Assembly: GCF_008312835.1 (NCBI RefSeq)
Contig: NZ_VSKS01000011.1
Span: 186,001-250,000, forward strand
Origin: Streptomyces marokkonensis
Lineage (GTDB): Bacteria > Actinomycetota > Actinomycetes > Streptomycetales > Streptomycetaceae
Length of the DNA stretch: 64,000 nucleotides
Direction of reading: 5' to 3'
The translations under genes were made by a program, and so were the position numbers. Numbering within the stretch: the first letter of the stretch is position 1; each line of letters starts with the position of its first letter. The notes beneath the pieces were generated by a model, which was given only the letters and a program-made list of their open reading frames with translations, did no database searches and was not told the origin of the DNA. Positions 26,234 to 33,818 of the stretch are shown piece by piece.

Positions 26234-26704
26234 ATGGCCGCCACCGGAGAACCGCGCCCCTGCTCGATCGCCGACACGCTCGCGCTCGTCGGCGAGAAGT
26301 ACTCGCTGCTCGTCGTGCGCGAGGTGTGCCTCGGCAACGGCCGTTTCGACCAGCTCGTGCGCAACATCGGCGCGCCGCGCGACATCCTGGCCACGCGGCT
26401 GCGGCGGCTCGTCGACGCCGGGATCCTGACCAAGGTCCCCTACAGCGAACGCCCGCAGCGCTTCGAGTACCGGCCCACCCGGGCGGGCCTGGAACTGGAG
26501 CCCGTGCTGCTGACCCTCAAGGAGTGGGGCGACCGCCATCTGCGCCGGGACGGCGGCCTGCCGATGGTGCTCGAGCACAGCTGCGGCAACGAGTTCGTCC
26601 CGGTCGTCACCTGCCGGGCCTGCGGCGACGAGGCGCGGCACGCGGAGCTGACGCCGCACCCGCAGGCCCCGGGGTGGACGGTGGGCGGCCCGACGGCGGC
26701 CTGA
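26234..26704 (+). CDS. HxlR-family regulator with a Cys-rich tail
   Basis: The 156-residue regulator has the HxlR winged helix at about 8-105: CSIADTLALVGEKYSLLVVREV, NIGAPRDILATRLRRLVDAG, then the wing PQRFEYRPTRAG. It starts with the conserved early cysteine of the family, a redox or aldehyde sensor in some members. Beyond the HTH it has an extra tail with HSCGNEFVPVVTCRACGD, three cysteines spaced like a small zinc site, which most short HxlR proteins lack. Probably leaderless. It likely controls the divergent thiolase gene. Confidence 0.88.
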   Translation: MAATGEPRPCSIADTLALVGEKYSLLVVREVCLGNGRFDQLVRNIGAPRDILATRLRRLVDAGILTKVPYSERPQRFEYRPTRAGLELEPVLLTLKEWGDRHLRRDGGLPMVLEHSCGNEFVPVVTCRACGDEARHAELTPHPQAPGWTVGGPTAA

Positions 26705-26860
26705 GCCCTCCTCGGCGGCGAGCCGCAACGCCCCCGTGCGGGGGGTTCATCTTGGGGCGCTACGCTTCCCCCTCGGCGCGCCTGATCATCGATCACCGCA
26801 CACGGCGGTGTGGTGTGCCCTTCGTCCGTCCCACGATCGGCACTTGGACTCCGCTACCTC

Positions 26861-27736
26861 ATGTCTTGGTTTGAATCCCTCATCCTCGGACTCGTCCAGG
26901 GGCTGACCGAGTTCCTGCCCGTCTCCTCCAGCGCGCATCTGCGGCTGACCGCGGCCTTCTCCGGCTGGGAGGATCCGGGCGCGGCCTTCACCGCGATCAC
27001 CCAGATCGGCACGGAGGCCGCGGTGCTGATCTACTTCCGCAAGGACATCGGGCGGATCCTGTCGGCCTGGAGCCGCTCCCTGACGGACAAGGAGATGCGC
27101 CGGGACCAGGACGCGCGCATGGGCTGGCTGGTCATCGTCGGCTCGATCCCGATCGGTGTGCTCGGGGTGACCCTCAAGGACCAGATCGAGGGGCCGTTCC
27201 GTGATCTGCGGCTCACGGCGGCGATGCTGATCGGCATGGGCATCGTGCTCGGCGTCGCCGACCGCCTCGCGGCGCGGGACGAGAGCGGCGGCCGGCACCG
27301 GGTGGCCAAGCAGCGCAAGGAGCTCGGCGACCTGACCGTCAGGGACGGTCTGATCTACGGCGTCTGCCAGGCCATGGCGCTCATCCCGGGCGTCTCCCGC
27401 TCCGGCGCCACCATCAGCGGCGGCCTGTTCATGGGCTACCGGCGCGAGGCCGCGGCCCGCTACTCGTTCCTGCTCGCCATCCCCGCGGTCCTGGCCTCCG
27501 GCCTGTTCGAGCTGAAGGACGCGGCGGAGGGCGGGCACGTCTCCTGGGGCCCGACGCTCTTCGCCACGGTCATCGCCTTCGTGACCGGGTACGCGGTGAT
27601 CGCCTGGTTCATGAAGTTCATCTCGACCAAGAGCTTCATGCCGTTCGTCTGGTACCGCGTCGCCCTCGGCGTCGTGATCATCGTCCTGGTCGCCACGGGG
27701 GCGCTCAGCCCGCACGCGGCGGAGTCGGCCGGCTGA
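26861..27736 (+). CDS. uppP: Undecaprenyl-diphosphatase UppP (BacA)
   Basis: The 291-residue integral membrane enzyme dephosphorylates undecaprenyl diphosphate, recycling the lipid carrier for peptidoglycan. Both diagnostic motifs are present: GLTEFLPVSSSAHL (residues about 13-26, with the catalytic Glu) and ALIPGVSRSGATISGG near 175 (PGxSRSG). About eight helices fit the family, and length is normal. The ATG at 26861 gives SWFESLILGLVQG, the usual N-terminus. Streptomyces often keep more than one copy; bacitracin resistance can rise with its dosage. No linked regulator is visible in the 156-base upstream gap. Confidence 0.95.
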   Translation: MSWFESLILGLVQGLTEFLPVSSSAHLRLTAAFSGWEDPGAAFTAITQIGTEAAVLIYFRKDIGRILSAWSRSLTDKEMRRDQDARMGWLVIVGSIPIGVLGVTLKDQIEGPFRDLRLTAAMLIGMGIVLGVADRLAARDESGGRHRVAKQRKELGDLTVRDGLIYGVCQAMALIPGVSRSGATISGGLFMGYRREAAARYSFLLAIPAVLASGLFELKDAAEGGHVSWGPTLFATVIAFVTGYAVIAWFMKFISTKSFMPFVWYRVALGVVIIVLVATGALSPHAAESAG

Positions 27737-27835
27737 GTTCCGTTCGGGACGTGACCGGGGCACGTGACCGAGGACATAGGGGATGCGTAGCCGTCCGGTA
27801 GCGCACCGTCAGTCCATGGCCCTAGGCTGGTCGGC

Positions 27836-28015
27836 ATGTCCCCCGATTTAACGACCCCTGGTTCCGTGCGGTCCGCCGCCGAGGTCAACGAGCAGATCCG
27901 CGCGCTGTGGCTGCGCGCGAACGGCTCCCTGTCCGCCCAGGAACGCGCGGAGTACGAACTGCTGGTGGTCGAGTGGGCGGCGGCGATCCGCGGCCGGGTC
28001 GTCGAAGCGGCCTGA
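27836..28015 (+). CDS. Small 59-residue conserved-type protein
   Basis: The frame reads from ATG 27836 to TGA 28013-28015. It encodes a mostly helical, acidic-amphipathic 59-residue protein (AAEVNEQIRALWLRANGSLS, then ERAEYELLVVEWAAAIRG). Third positions are almost all G/C, it has no better overlapping frame, and it fills the gap between uppP and the SDR gene, so I consider it real. I do not recognise a function. The single TTA leucine codon at codon 5 is notable: TTA is rare in Streptomyces and makes translation depend on the bldA tRNA, hinting at developmental control. Confidence 0.65.
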   Translation: MSPDLTTPGSVRSAAEVNEQIRALWLRANGSLSAQERAEYELLVVEWAAAIRGRVVEAA

Positions 28016-28040
28016 TCATCCCCGCCCCTCCCGCGACGCC

Positions 28041-28781
28041 TCAGCGCCCGCCCGCGACCCGCAGCACCGCCCCCGTGGTGTACGAGGCGTCCGGCGACAT
28101 CAGCCACGCCACGGCCGCCGCGATCTCCTCGGCCTGCCCCGCCCGCCGCAGCGGAACGGCGCCTGCGACCTGCCGGGCGCGGTCCGGGGCGCCCATGGCG
28201 GCGTGCATCTCCGTGTCGATCACACCGGGAGCGACCGCGTTGACGCGGATGCCGTCCGGACCGAGCTCCTTGGCCAGTCCCAGGGTCAGCGTGTCGACGG
28301 CGGCCTTGGTCGCCGCGTAGTGCACGTACTCGTTCGGACTGCCCAGCGTGGCGGCGCCCGACGAGATGTTCACGATCACGCCCTCGCCCCGCGGGACCAT
28401 GAGCTGCGCGGCCCGCCGCGCACACAGCAGCGTCCCCATGAGGTTGACGTCGACGACCCGCCGCAGGGTGCCGGTGTCGGCCTCGGTGAACCGCCCGAGC
28501 GGCCCCGTCACCGCCGCGTTGTTCACCAGCCCCGTCACCGGTCCGAGCTCCCGCTCCGCCACTTCGAAGAGCCGCTCGACCTCCGCCTCGACGGACGTGT
28601 CCGCGCGCACGGTCGCGGCCCGCGCCCCGGCCGCCCGCACACCCTCCGCCACCGCCTCGGCGGCAGCGCGGTCGCGGACGTAGTCCACCACCACGTCGTG
28701 CCCCTGAGCCGCGAGCCGCAGACAGGTCGCGGCCCCGATCCCCCGGCTCCCACCGGTGACCACCGTGACCAGACGCTTCAT
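28041..28781 (-). CDS. Short-chain dehydrogenase/reductase (SDR)
   Basis: A 246-residue classical SDR. The cofactor motif TGGSRGIG is at about 9-16, with the NNAA motif near 88, the catalytic Ser in VNISSGAATLG, and YAATK (Tyr-x-x-x-Lys) near 160. It ends YTTGAVLRVAGGR, as in FabG-like oxidoreductases. NADP(H) preference is plausible from the absence of an acid at the end of strand 2 but not certain. The ATG at 28781 follows GGAGGT by 4 bases. It converges with the 59-residue gene. Substrate unknown. Confidence 0.9.
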   Translation of the reverse strand: MKRLVTVVTGGSRGIGAATCLRLAAQGHDVVVDYVRDRAAAEAVAEGVRAAGARAATVRADTSVEAEVERLFEVAERELGPVTGLVNNAAVTGPLGRFTEADTGTLRRVVDVNLMGTLLCARRAAQLMVPRGEGVIVNISSGAATLGSPNEYVHYAATKAAVDTLTLGLAKELGPDGIRVNAVAPGVIDTEMHAAMGAPDRARQVAGAVPLRRAGQAEEIAAAVAWLMSPDASYTTGAVLRVAGGR

Positions 28782-29222
28782 GAATACCTCCTGGCAAAGA
28801 GCACGAGACGAAGATCCTCAGGCTCCCAGATACGCGAGCCTCTTTGCCGTCGAGGGGCACGGCCGTTCCTTCACGAACACCGTTCGCCACGGGTCCGTCA
28901 CTGCTCGGGACTGCTCGGGCGGAAACGCCGCTGCCCCCGGAGCAGGCTCTCGCCGCGTGCGGTCCAGCCCGTGTCCAGCTCCCGGCGCACAGTCGCCGAG
29001 GCCACTCGCGCCCGCTGCCCGAGGGCCTGCCTCTCCTCGTCCGACCTCGGTGAGGGGTGCGGGGGCCCTCTCAGTCGATCGACGACCGATACCACTCGGA
29101 CATCGCCAGTTCCTCCCGGGCGGCCGGGCGGCGGGCCGGGCGGCGGGCCCACAGGGAAATGTCGCTGCTCGTCGCTGGAAACCGACTGCCCGGAGTTCGG
29201 ACCAGTAGGAGCGGAAGATGTG
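28782..29222. other. 440-base stretch with only possible gene debris
   Basis: The SDR ribosome binding site and promoter take up the left edge. On the minus strand an ATG at 29103 has a strong GGGAGG ribosome binding site but meets a stop after ten codons (MSEWYRSSID). The next frame then runs with good codon usage to a stop at 28898 (SDEERQALGQRARVASATV onward, ending RRFRPSSPEQ). That pattern fits a small gene broken by a frameshift near 29075-29100, but I recognise no family. Nothing else convincing is seen here. Confidence 0.35.
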
Positions 29223-29736
29223 TCACCACCGCTCTCCGTGCGGACCGGCGTGGGGCAGCCCGCCGTCGCGGGACAGCAGGACACGGTCGTTCGGCCAGTC
29301 CGGGGTGACGATCTCCAGCGTCCAGCCGTCCGCGGTGGTGGTGTGCAGCCCTCCGCCGTAGAGCCCCGCGATGTGTACGCGGCTTTCAATGACCGGCCCC
29401 AAGCCGGGGCAGGAGAGGTCGGCAGCCGCCTCGGCGCCGTCCTCGGGATCGGGGTCACGGTCCCTGGCGATCTTCTCCACGGTGACGCCGTCGAAGAGTC
29501 CGTGACCGTCGCGGGAGACGGCCATCACCAGATCGTGGCCGCTGTCGGGATGCGTGGCGAAGCCGACCCCGAGGAGCCCACCGACCGGGACGAAGGCAAC
29601 GGACCGCCAGGGGTTCCGGCGCGGGCACCGCGGGGGCCTCAAGGAGCCGGTCCCTCATCGCCCGCTGACAGGCCAGCAGCTCCGGCTCCCGCTTCGGCCG
29701 CCCGACCGGGGCCGCCTTCTGCGTCCACTTCACCAC
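29223..29736 (-). pseudogene. Hypothetical gene broken by one extra base
   Basis: The gene starts at a GTG near 29736/29733 with a GGAG site and reads KWTQKAAPVGRPKREPELLA as far as PAVPAPEP. It resumes in the adjacent frame as WRSVAFVPVGGLLGVGFATH and runs to TGA at 29223. Removing one C from the CCCC run (GGGG at 29610-29613 on the plus strand) gives one smooth protein of about 170 residues. The run of four means a sequencing error is possible, but a real mutation is equally so. The C-terminal half (HDLVMAVSRDG, GWTLEIVTPDWPNDRVLLSR) looks like a small globular domain that I cannot assign. Confidence 0.65.
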
Positions 29737-29885
29737 CGCTCCATGATCCACGCTTCGGCGGGCCCGTCCAGCGGAGTTGACGCGGTCCAGCGTTGGGCCC
29801 GCGCCCGGCCGGGTGCGCGCCGCGGACCGATGACCGGCTGCCGAAGGTGCCCGGGGCGGACGCCGGCGGAGACACTCGACGGCCG

Positions 29886-31349
29886 TCACCGCACCTGTGG
29901 CGGGAGGACCGGATGTGCCGCCAGATCACGTACGGCCGCCGCTACCGGGGCGGAAACGTTCGGCCAGTCGATGTCGAGGAAGCGTCGACGGAGCCGGTCC
30001 GCCGCCGCGCGTTCGGGCGCGTAACGGCGCAGTACCGGGTAATCGACACCTCGCGCGAGGCACTGGTCCGCCGCGGTCACGATCTCCTGATGGGACGGTA
30101 CACATTCCCAGGCAACCCGGGATGAATCCATGAGAGATTCCCACACCGGAAGGTTCCGCGGATCCGCAAGTGGACTCTCTTCCGCACCAAGCAGCCTCCG
30201 CGCGTAATTCTCCCCCAGAAAAGCGGTCGTCATGAGGTAGCAGAAGCAGCACTTGGGGCATCGGCCGCACCAGGGTTTCCCGTAGTTGCACGAATGCGTA
30301 CGGAGGAGGAGATCCGGCCGGGTAGCGACTATGCGGTAGATCGCGTGGTCGTAGAGACCGCGCAACGTGGATTCGAAGCCCATGAACCAGTCGCAGCCGG
30401 TGAGTTCCGAGAAGAGGAGCGAAGATATCGACTGGTATTCCCTGCTCTTGCACCACTGATGGCTGATCTCCTCACCGCCCCACACCACATGAGGGTCATC
30501 CGCGGATCGCTCGATGTTGAACCATACGCGGTCATAGCCGCCGTGCAGGAGGACCGGAATGTAACCGATGTAATTGGCCGTGTGCCCGACCGCGAAGTCG
30601 GTCCGGTAATGATCTACCGTCACACCGGCGTCGGTGAACTCGGCTGCGGACCTGCTGTAGAAGTCGTCGTGGACGTACACGCGGACCACCTCGGTGCGCT
30701 GCGCCTCCGCACCGACCCGCAGGTTCTCCAGCAGGTGACGCTGCAGTGCGTGGTCACCGCCGACGGGCAGGTAGGCCTCGTACACGTCATGATCGATGCC
30801 GCTCCTGCCGAGGATCATCATTCCGGCCAAGGTGTCCTTGCCGCCGCCGTTGGTCAACAGGGCGCGGCCGGCGGTGTGCGACGTGCCGCCTCCCCCGCGC
30901 ACCTCGTCCGCGGGGGAACCCGGTGGCGACACCAATTCCGGCGCGCTGCCGCGGTAACGGATGCCGTTGCGGTAACGCCACTCACCGAACTGGTTCAGAA
31001 AACACCGGCGCCACATCGCACTGATGACGGCGTCGCAGGGCAGGCCGGGTGGCAGAACAAGACGCTCACCGCCCAGCGCGAGGAACCGCATGGCGTCCCA
31101 GGCGATCAACGCGCTGACCAGCCGCAGAACGTTCTGCCGTGCGGGCATGGCGGCGAAGACGTCGGACCACCCCGGGATGGACGTGTAGGAGATGCTGGAC
31201 GAAAAGGCGAGACTGCCCACATGCAAGCGATAGTGCAGGGCGGCGGGTGTGTCCGTGAGTGTGTATTCACGCACGACCGCGTCGTGTTCCGGCCGGGCGG
31301 TCAGAGTACGGCTCGGGGCGGAAGGTGACGGAGGTGGTTTCATGACCAT
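29886..31349 (-). CDS. MurL-like PP-loop epimerase homologue
   Basis: This protein (487 residues from ATG 31349) resembles MurL, the ATP-dependent enzyme that epimerises the terminal L-Glu of UDP-MurNAc-L-Ala-L-Glu. Shared landmarks, in order: FGEWRYRNGIRYRG, the PP-loop TNGGGKDT (168-173), a Tyr-Ile-Gly-Tyr-Ile-Pro/Phe-Asn-Ile-Glu-Arg-Ser stretch, GEEISHQWCKS, THSCNYG, and the cysteine cluster WCGRCPKCCFC (360-370). No MurD2 partner is near. The start is uncertain: a GTG at 31439 would add 30 low-complexity residues. The MFS gene upstream on the same strand could be its partner. Other PP-loop ATP pyrophosphatases are the fallback assignment. Confidence 0.65.
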   Translation of the reverse strand: MVMKPPPSPSAPSRTLTARPEHDAVVREYTLTDTPAALHYRLHVGSLAFSSSISYTSIPGWSDVFAAMPARQNVLRLVSALIAWDAMRFLALGGERLVLPPGLPCDAVISAMWRRCFLNQFGEWRYRNGIRYRGSAPELVSPPGSPADEVRGGGGTSHTAGRALLTNGGGKDTLAGMMILGRSGIDHDVYEAYLPVGGDHALQRHLLENLRVGAEAQRTEVVRVYVHDDFYSRSAAEFTDAGVTVDHYRTDFAVGHTANYIGYIPVLLHGGYDRVWFNIERSADDPHVVWGGEEISHQWCKSREYQSISSLLFSELTGCDWFMGFESTLRGLYDHAIYRIVATRPDLLLRTHSCNYGKPWCGRCPKCCFCYLMTTAFLGENYARRLLGAEESPLADPRNLPVWESLMDSSRVAWECVPSHQEIVTAADQCLARGVDYPVLRRYAPERAAADRLRRRFLDIDWPNVSAPVAAAVRDLAAHPVLPPQVR

Positions 31350-31515
31350 GAAAGTGCTTTTCGACGCGCGGCGGCTTCCTCGGGGCATCTGGATTCGGTC
31401 CGGAAGCTCGATTTCCCCGGCAAAGGGCTCAGTTTTCACTGTAGGAGTGCCGTGGCCGGCTCACCACTTGCGGGTCGGCCTGTGCGGGAAAGGGACGATT
31501 CCGGGGGGCGGAACC

Positions 31516-33054
31516 CTATGCTGCCCGGGGTTCCTTGCGACGAGGCATCAGCAGGAAGGCCGCCACCGCCACGACGAGTGGCAGGATGCTGACGGCCAGC
31601 ATGGTGAGCCGCAGTCCGTCGGCGAAGTCCAGCCCGAGGTCCAGCCCTGATGCCTGACGGAGCAGGTTCGGGTCGTACACGGAGCTGCCCGGGCTCTGCG
31701 CCATCCCGCTGCGCACGGCGTCCACGGCCCGCTCGGCCCGGGTCGCCGACAGCCCACGTGACTCCGCGTCCGCCAGCCACCGCCGCCGGAAGAAGAGGCC
31801 CAGCAACAGGAGAAAGACGGTGGGCCCCATTGCGGCGCCGGTCACCGCGAAGGCCATCTGGACGGACGCCACCGTGCCCGAACGCCCGGGCGGCGCCTGG
31901 GAGAGGACCGTCTCGGACACCGCCGCGGACGTGACCACCGCCCCCAGGTTGCACAGCCAGACGGCCGGCACGAGCAGCCATACCGCCATCGTGGGGCCGG
32001 CGGTGGCCGCCATCAGCAGTCCGCCGGCCGCCATCACCAGCAGACCGGTGACCATCACCGGCCGCGGGGTGTACGTACCGACCAGGCGCCCGGCGAGGAT
32101 CACGGCACCTGCGATCAGCACGGTGCCCGGCAGGTACAGCAGGCCGATGGCCTCGGGGGACAACGACAGCACCGCGGTGCCGAACTGCCCCAGGACGATG
32201 CCGAGCCCGGCGATCAGGAAGTTCAGCGTGAGGGTCGCCGCCAGGGCGACGGTGAACGGTGCGCTGCGGAACAGCTCCAGGTCCAGCGCGGGATCGGGAG
32301 CGCGGCGTGCGTGGAGCACGAAGAGCACGGCGAGGACCGCGCCGGTCACCAGGGGTACCCAGGTCCCGGGTCGGGTGACGCCGTTTTGTGCCGCGGCGAG
32401 GCCCACGACGAGGGCCAGCAGGGTCACCCCGATCAGGGTGACACCGACCGCGTCGAGGCGACGGCCCCGCTGAACGGGTGGCTCAGGGACGTACCGGGCG
32501 ACCAACCAGAGCGAGACCAGGCACAGCATCGGGGCGATCAGGAAGACGACCCGCCAGCCGGCGGCTGCCACCGCCCAGCCGGCGATGGGGGGGATCACCC
32601 CGCACAGCACCACGTAGACGGCCATCAGCACACCGATGGCCACCGGCCGCCTCTCCGGCGCCACGGACACTTTCAGCAGGGCCAGCGGCACTCCCAGCAG
32701 CGCGGTCATCCCCAGCCCGACCAGGAAGCGCATTCCCAGCAGAAAGCCGTAGGCGGGAGACAGTACGGAAAGCAGGTCGACGACCGTGACGAGGGCCAGC
32801 CCCAGCATCAGCAGCCGCTTGAGCCCGACGGCATCCCCGATCCTGCCCGCGGCGAGGACGGAGGCGGCCATCACCAGCGTCGCCGCTCCGCCCAGTAGCC
32901 CGACAACCTGCGGCGGGACGCTCAGGGCGCGGGTCACCTGGGGCATGTTCAGGCTGAGCACCAGCGGATCGACGACCGTCACCGTGAAGGCGAGGGCGAG
33001 TCCGATGATGACCGGCAGGGGTGTCGCGTCGGTGCGTGATCCAACGGCCGGCAT
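31516..33054 (-). CDS. MFS drug/metabolite exporter, 14-helix (DHA2) type
   Basis: The 512-residue transporter has about 14 predicted helices and the DHA2 (EmrB/QacA) landmarks: TVVDPLVLSLNMPQVTRAL in helix 1, the motif A loop AGRIGDAVGLKRLL, and motif C-like GVIPPIAGWAVAAAGWR. A large loop near 430-470 precedes the last helix, and the tail is basic. The ATG at 33054 has GGGAGG 6-7 bases upstream, which sets the start. It should export a drug or metabolite with protons. It is followed after 166 bases by the MurL-like gene on the same strand and is divergent from a SnoaL-like gene. Confidence 0.9.
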   Translation of the reverse strand: MPAVGSRTDATPLPVIIGLALAFTVTVVDPLVLSLNMPQVTRALSVPPQVVGLLGGAATLVMAASVLAAGRIGDAVGLKRLLMLGLALVTVVDLLSVLSPAYGFLLGMRFLVGLGMTALLGVPLALLKVSVAPERRPVAIGVLMAVYVVLCGVIPPIAGWAVAAAGWRVVFLIAPMLCLVSLWLVARYVPEPPVQRGRRLDAVGVTLIGVTLLALVVGLAAAQNGVTRPGTWVPLVTGAVLAVLFVLHARRAPDPALDLELFRSAPFTVALAATLTLNFLIAGLGIVLGQFGTAVLSLSPEAIGLLYLPGTVLIAGAVILAGRLVGTYTPRPVMVTGLLVMAAGGLLMAATAGPTMAVWLLVPAVWLCNLGAVVTSAAVSETVLSQAPPGRSGTVASVQMAFAVTGAAMGPTVFLLLLGLFFRRRWLADAESRGLSATRAERAVDAVRSGMAQSPGSSVYDPNLLRQASGLDLGLDFADGLRLTMLAVSILPLVVAVAAFLLMPRRKEPRAA

Positions 33055-33085
33055 CGCGACACCTCCCGTGCTCCCAGGTCGCATG

Positions 33086-33111
33086 CCGGTCGACGCTAGC
33101 CCGGTCGACGC
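33086..33111. repeat. 11-base direct repeat upstream of the MFS gene
   Basis: CCGGTCGACGC occurs at 33086-33096 and again at 33101-33111, 32 bases or more before the MFS start codon. Each copy contains the palindrome CGTCGACG-like core GTCGAC. It could be a tandem operator in the divergent promoter region. Confidence 0.4.
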
Positions 33112-33245
33112 GTCCCGCAGGGCTTCCCCGGGCCGACGCGCGCAGGGGCCCGGCATTCGGGTCAGATCACGGTGCACGGCCTCGGCCCCGCCCGGGCCGC
33201 AGGCCGGTGATTATCCGCGCACGCCCCCTTGGCTCGGCCCGTCCC

Positions 33246-33749
33246 ATGGTCAACACTGAGCCGATGACGCAGCGTGTGGAGCTCGCGACCGTGAGGGACC
33301 ATCTGGCCGTGGACGGGCTCGTCACCGAGTACGCGGTGGCCGTGGACGACGGTGACTGGCAGGCCTGGCGGGGGCTGTTCACCCCGGACGGGCGGGCGGA
33401 CTACCGCTCGGCCGGCGGCATCGAGGGGGACGCCGGGGCGGTGGCCGGATGGCTCGCGGAGAGCCTCCGGGGCTTCCCCGTGCGGCAGCACCTGATCGTC
33501 AACCGGCGGGTGCGGTTCGGCGTATGGGAACAGGACACCGGCGACACGGCGGAGGTGCAGGCCGACTACGTGAGCCCGCTGGGCCGTGCCGGGCAGGACG
33601 GCGCGTCCGCCGAGCCGGACCTCGTGTCCGGCGGCCGGTGCGCCTTCGCGGTGCTGCGTACGGACGACGGCTGGCGGCTGAGCGGGGTGGTCGTGCGGGA
33701 GAAGTGGCGGCGCGCCCCCGACCGGCGGGCCGCTCCTGTGATCAACTGA
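33246..33749 (+). CDS. SnoaL-like (NTF2-fold) protein
   Basis: The 167-residue protein has the SnoaL_4/ketosteroid-isomerase-like fold: LAVDGLVTEYAVAVDDGDWQ, then FTPDGRADYRSAGG with the Tyr/Asp region of the pocket, RQHLIVNRRVRF, and the closing GGRCAFAVLRTDDGWRLSG strands. Family members range from polyketide cyclases and hydroxylases to dehalogenases, so no reaction can be named. The ATG at 33246 or another at 33264 could start it. It is divergent from the MFS exporter and 69 bases ahead of lnt; I see no evidence that it is co-transcribed with either. Confidence 0.82.
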   Translation: MVNTEPMTQRVELATVRDHLAVDGLVTEYAVAVDDGDWQAWRGLFTPDGRADYRSAGGIEGDAGAVAGWLAESLRGFPVRQHLIVNRRVRFGVWEQDTGDTAEVQADYVSPLGRAGQDGASAEPDLVSGGRCAFAVLRTDDGWRLSGVVVREKWRRAPDRRAAPVIN

Positions 33750-33818
33750 ACCGGCGTGCACTGTTCCGGATCACGTCCGGGACGCACACTGGAGGCACCA
33801 CGGGGTAGGGAGGCGCCT

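Noticed and set aside
27749-27770. Repeated ACGTGACCG downstream of uppP as a regulatory direct repeat
   Set aside because: Only nine bases match, there is no neighbouring promoter signal that they clearly serve, and such short repeats are common at this base composition.
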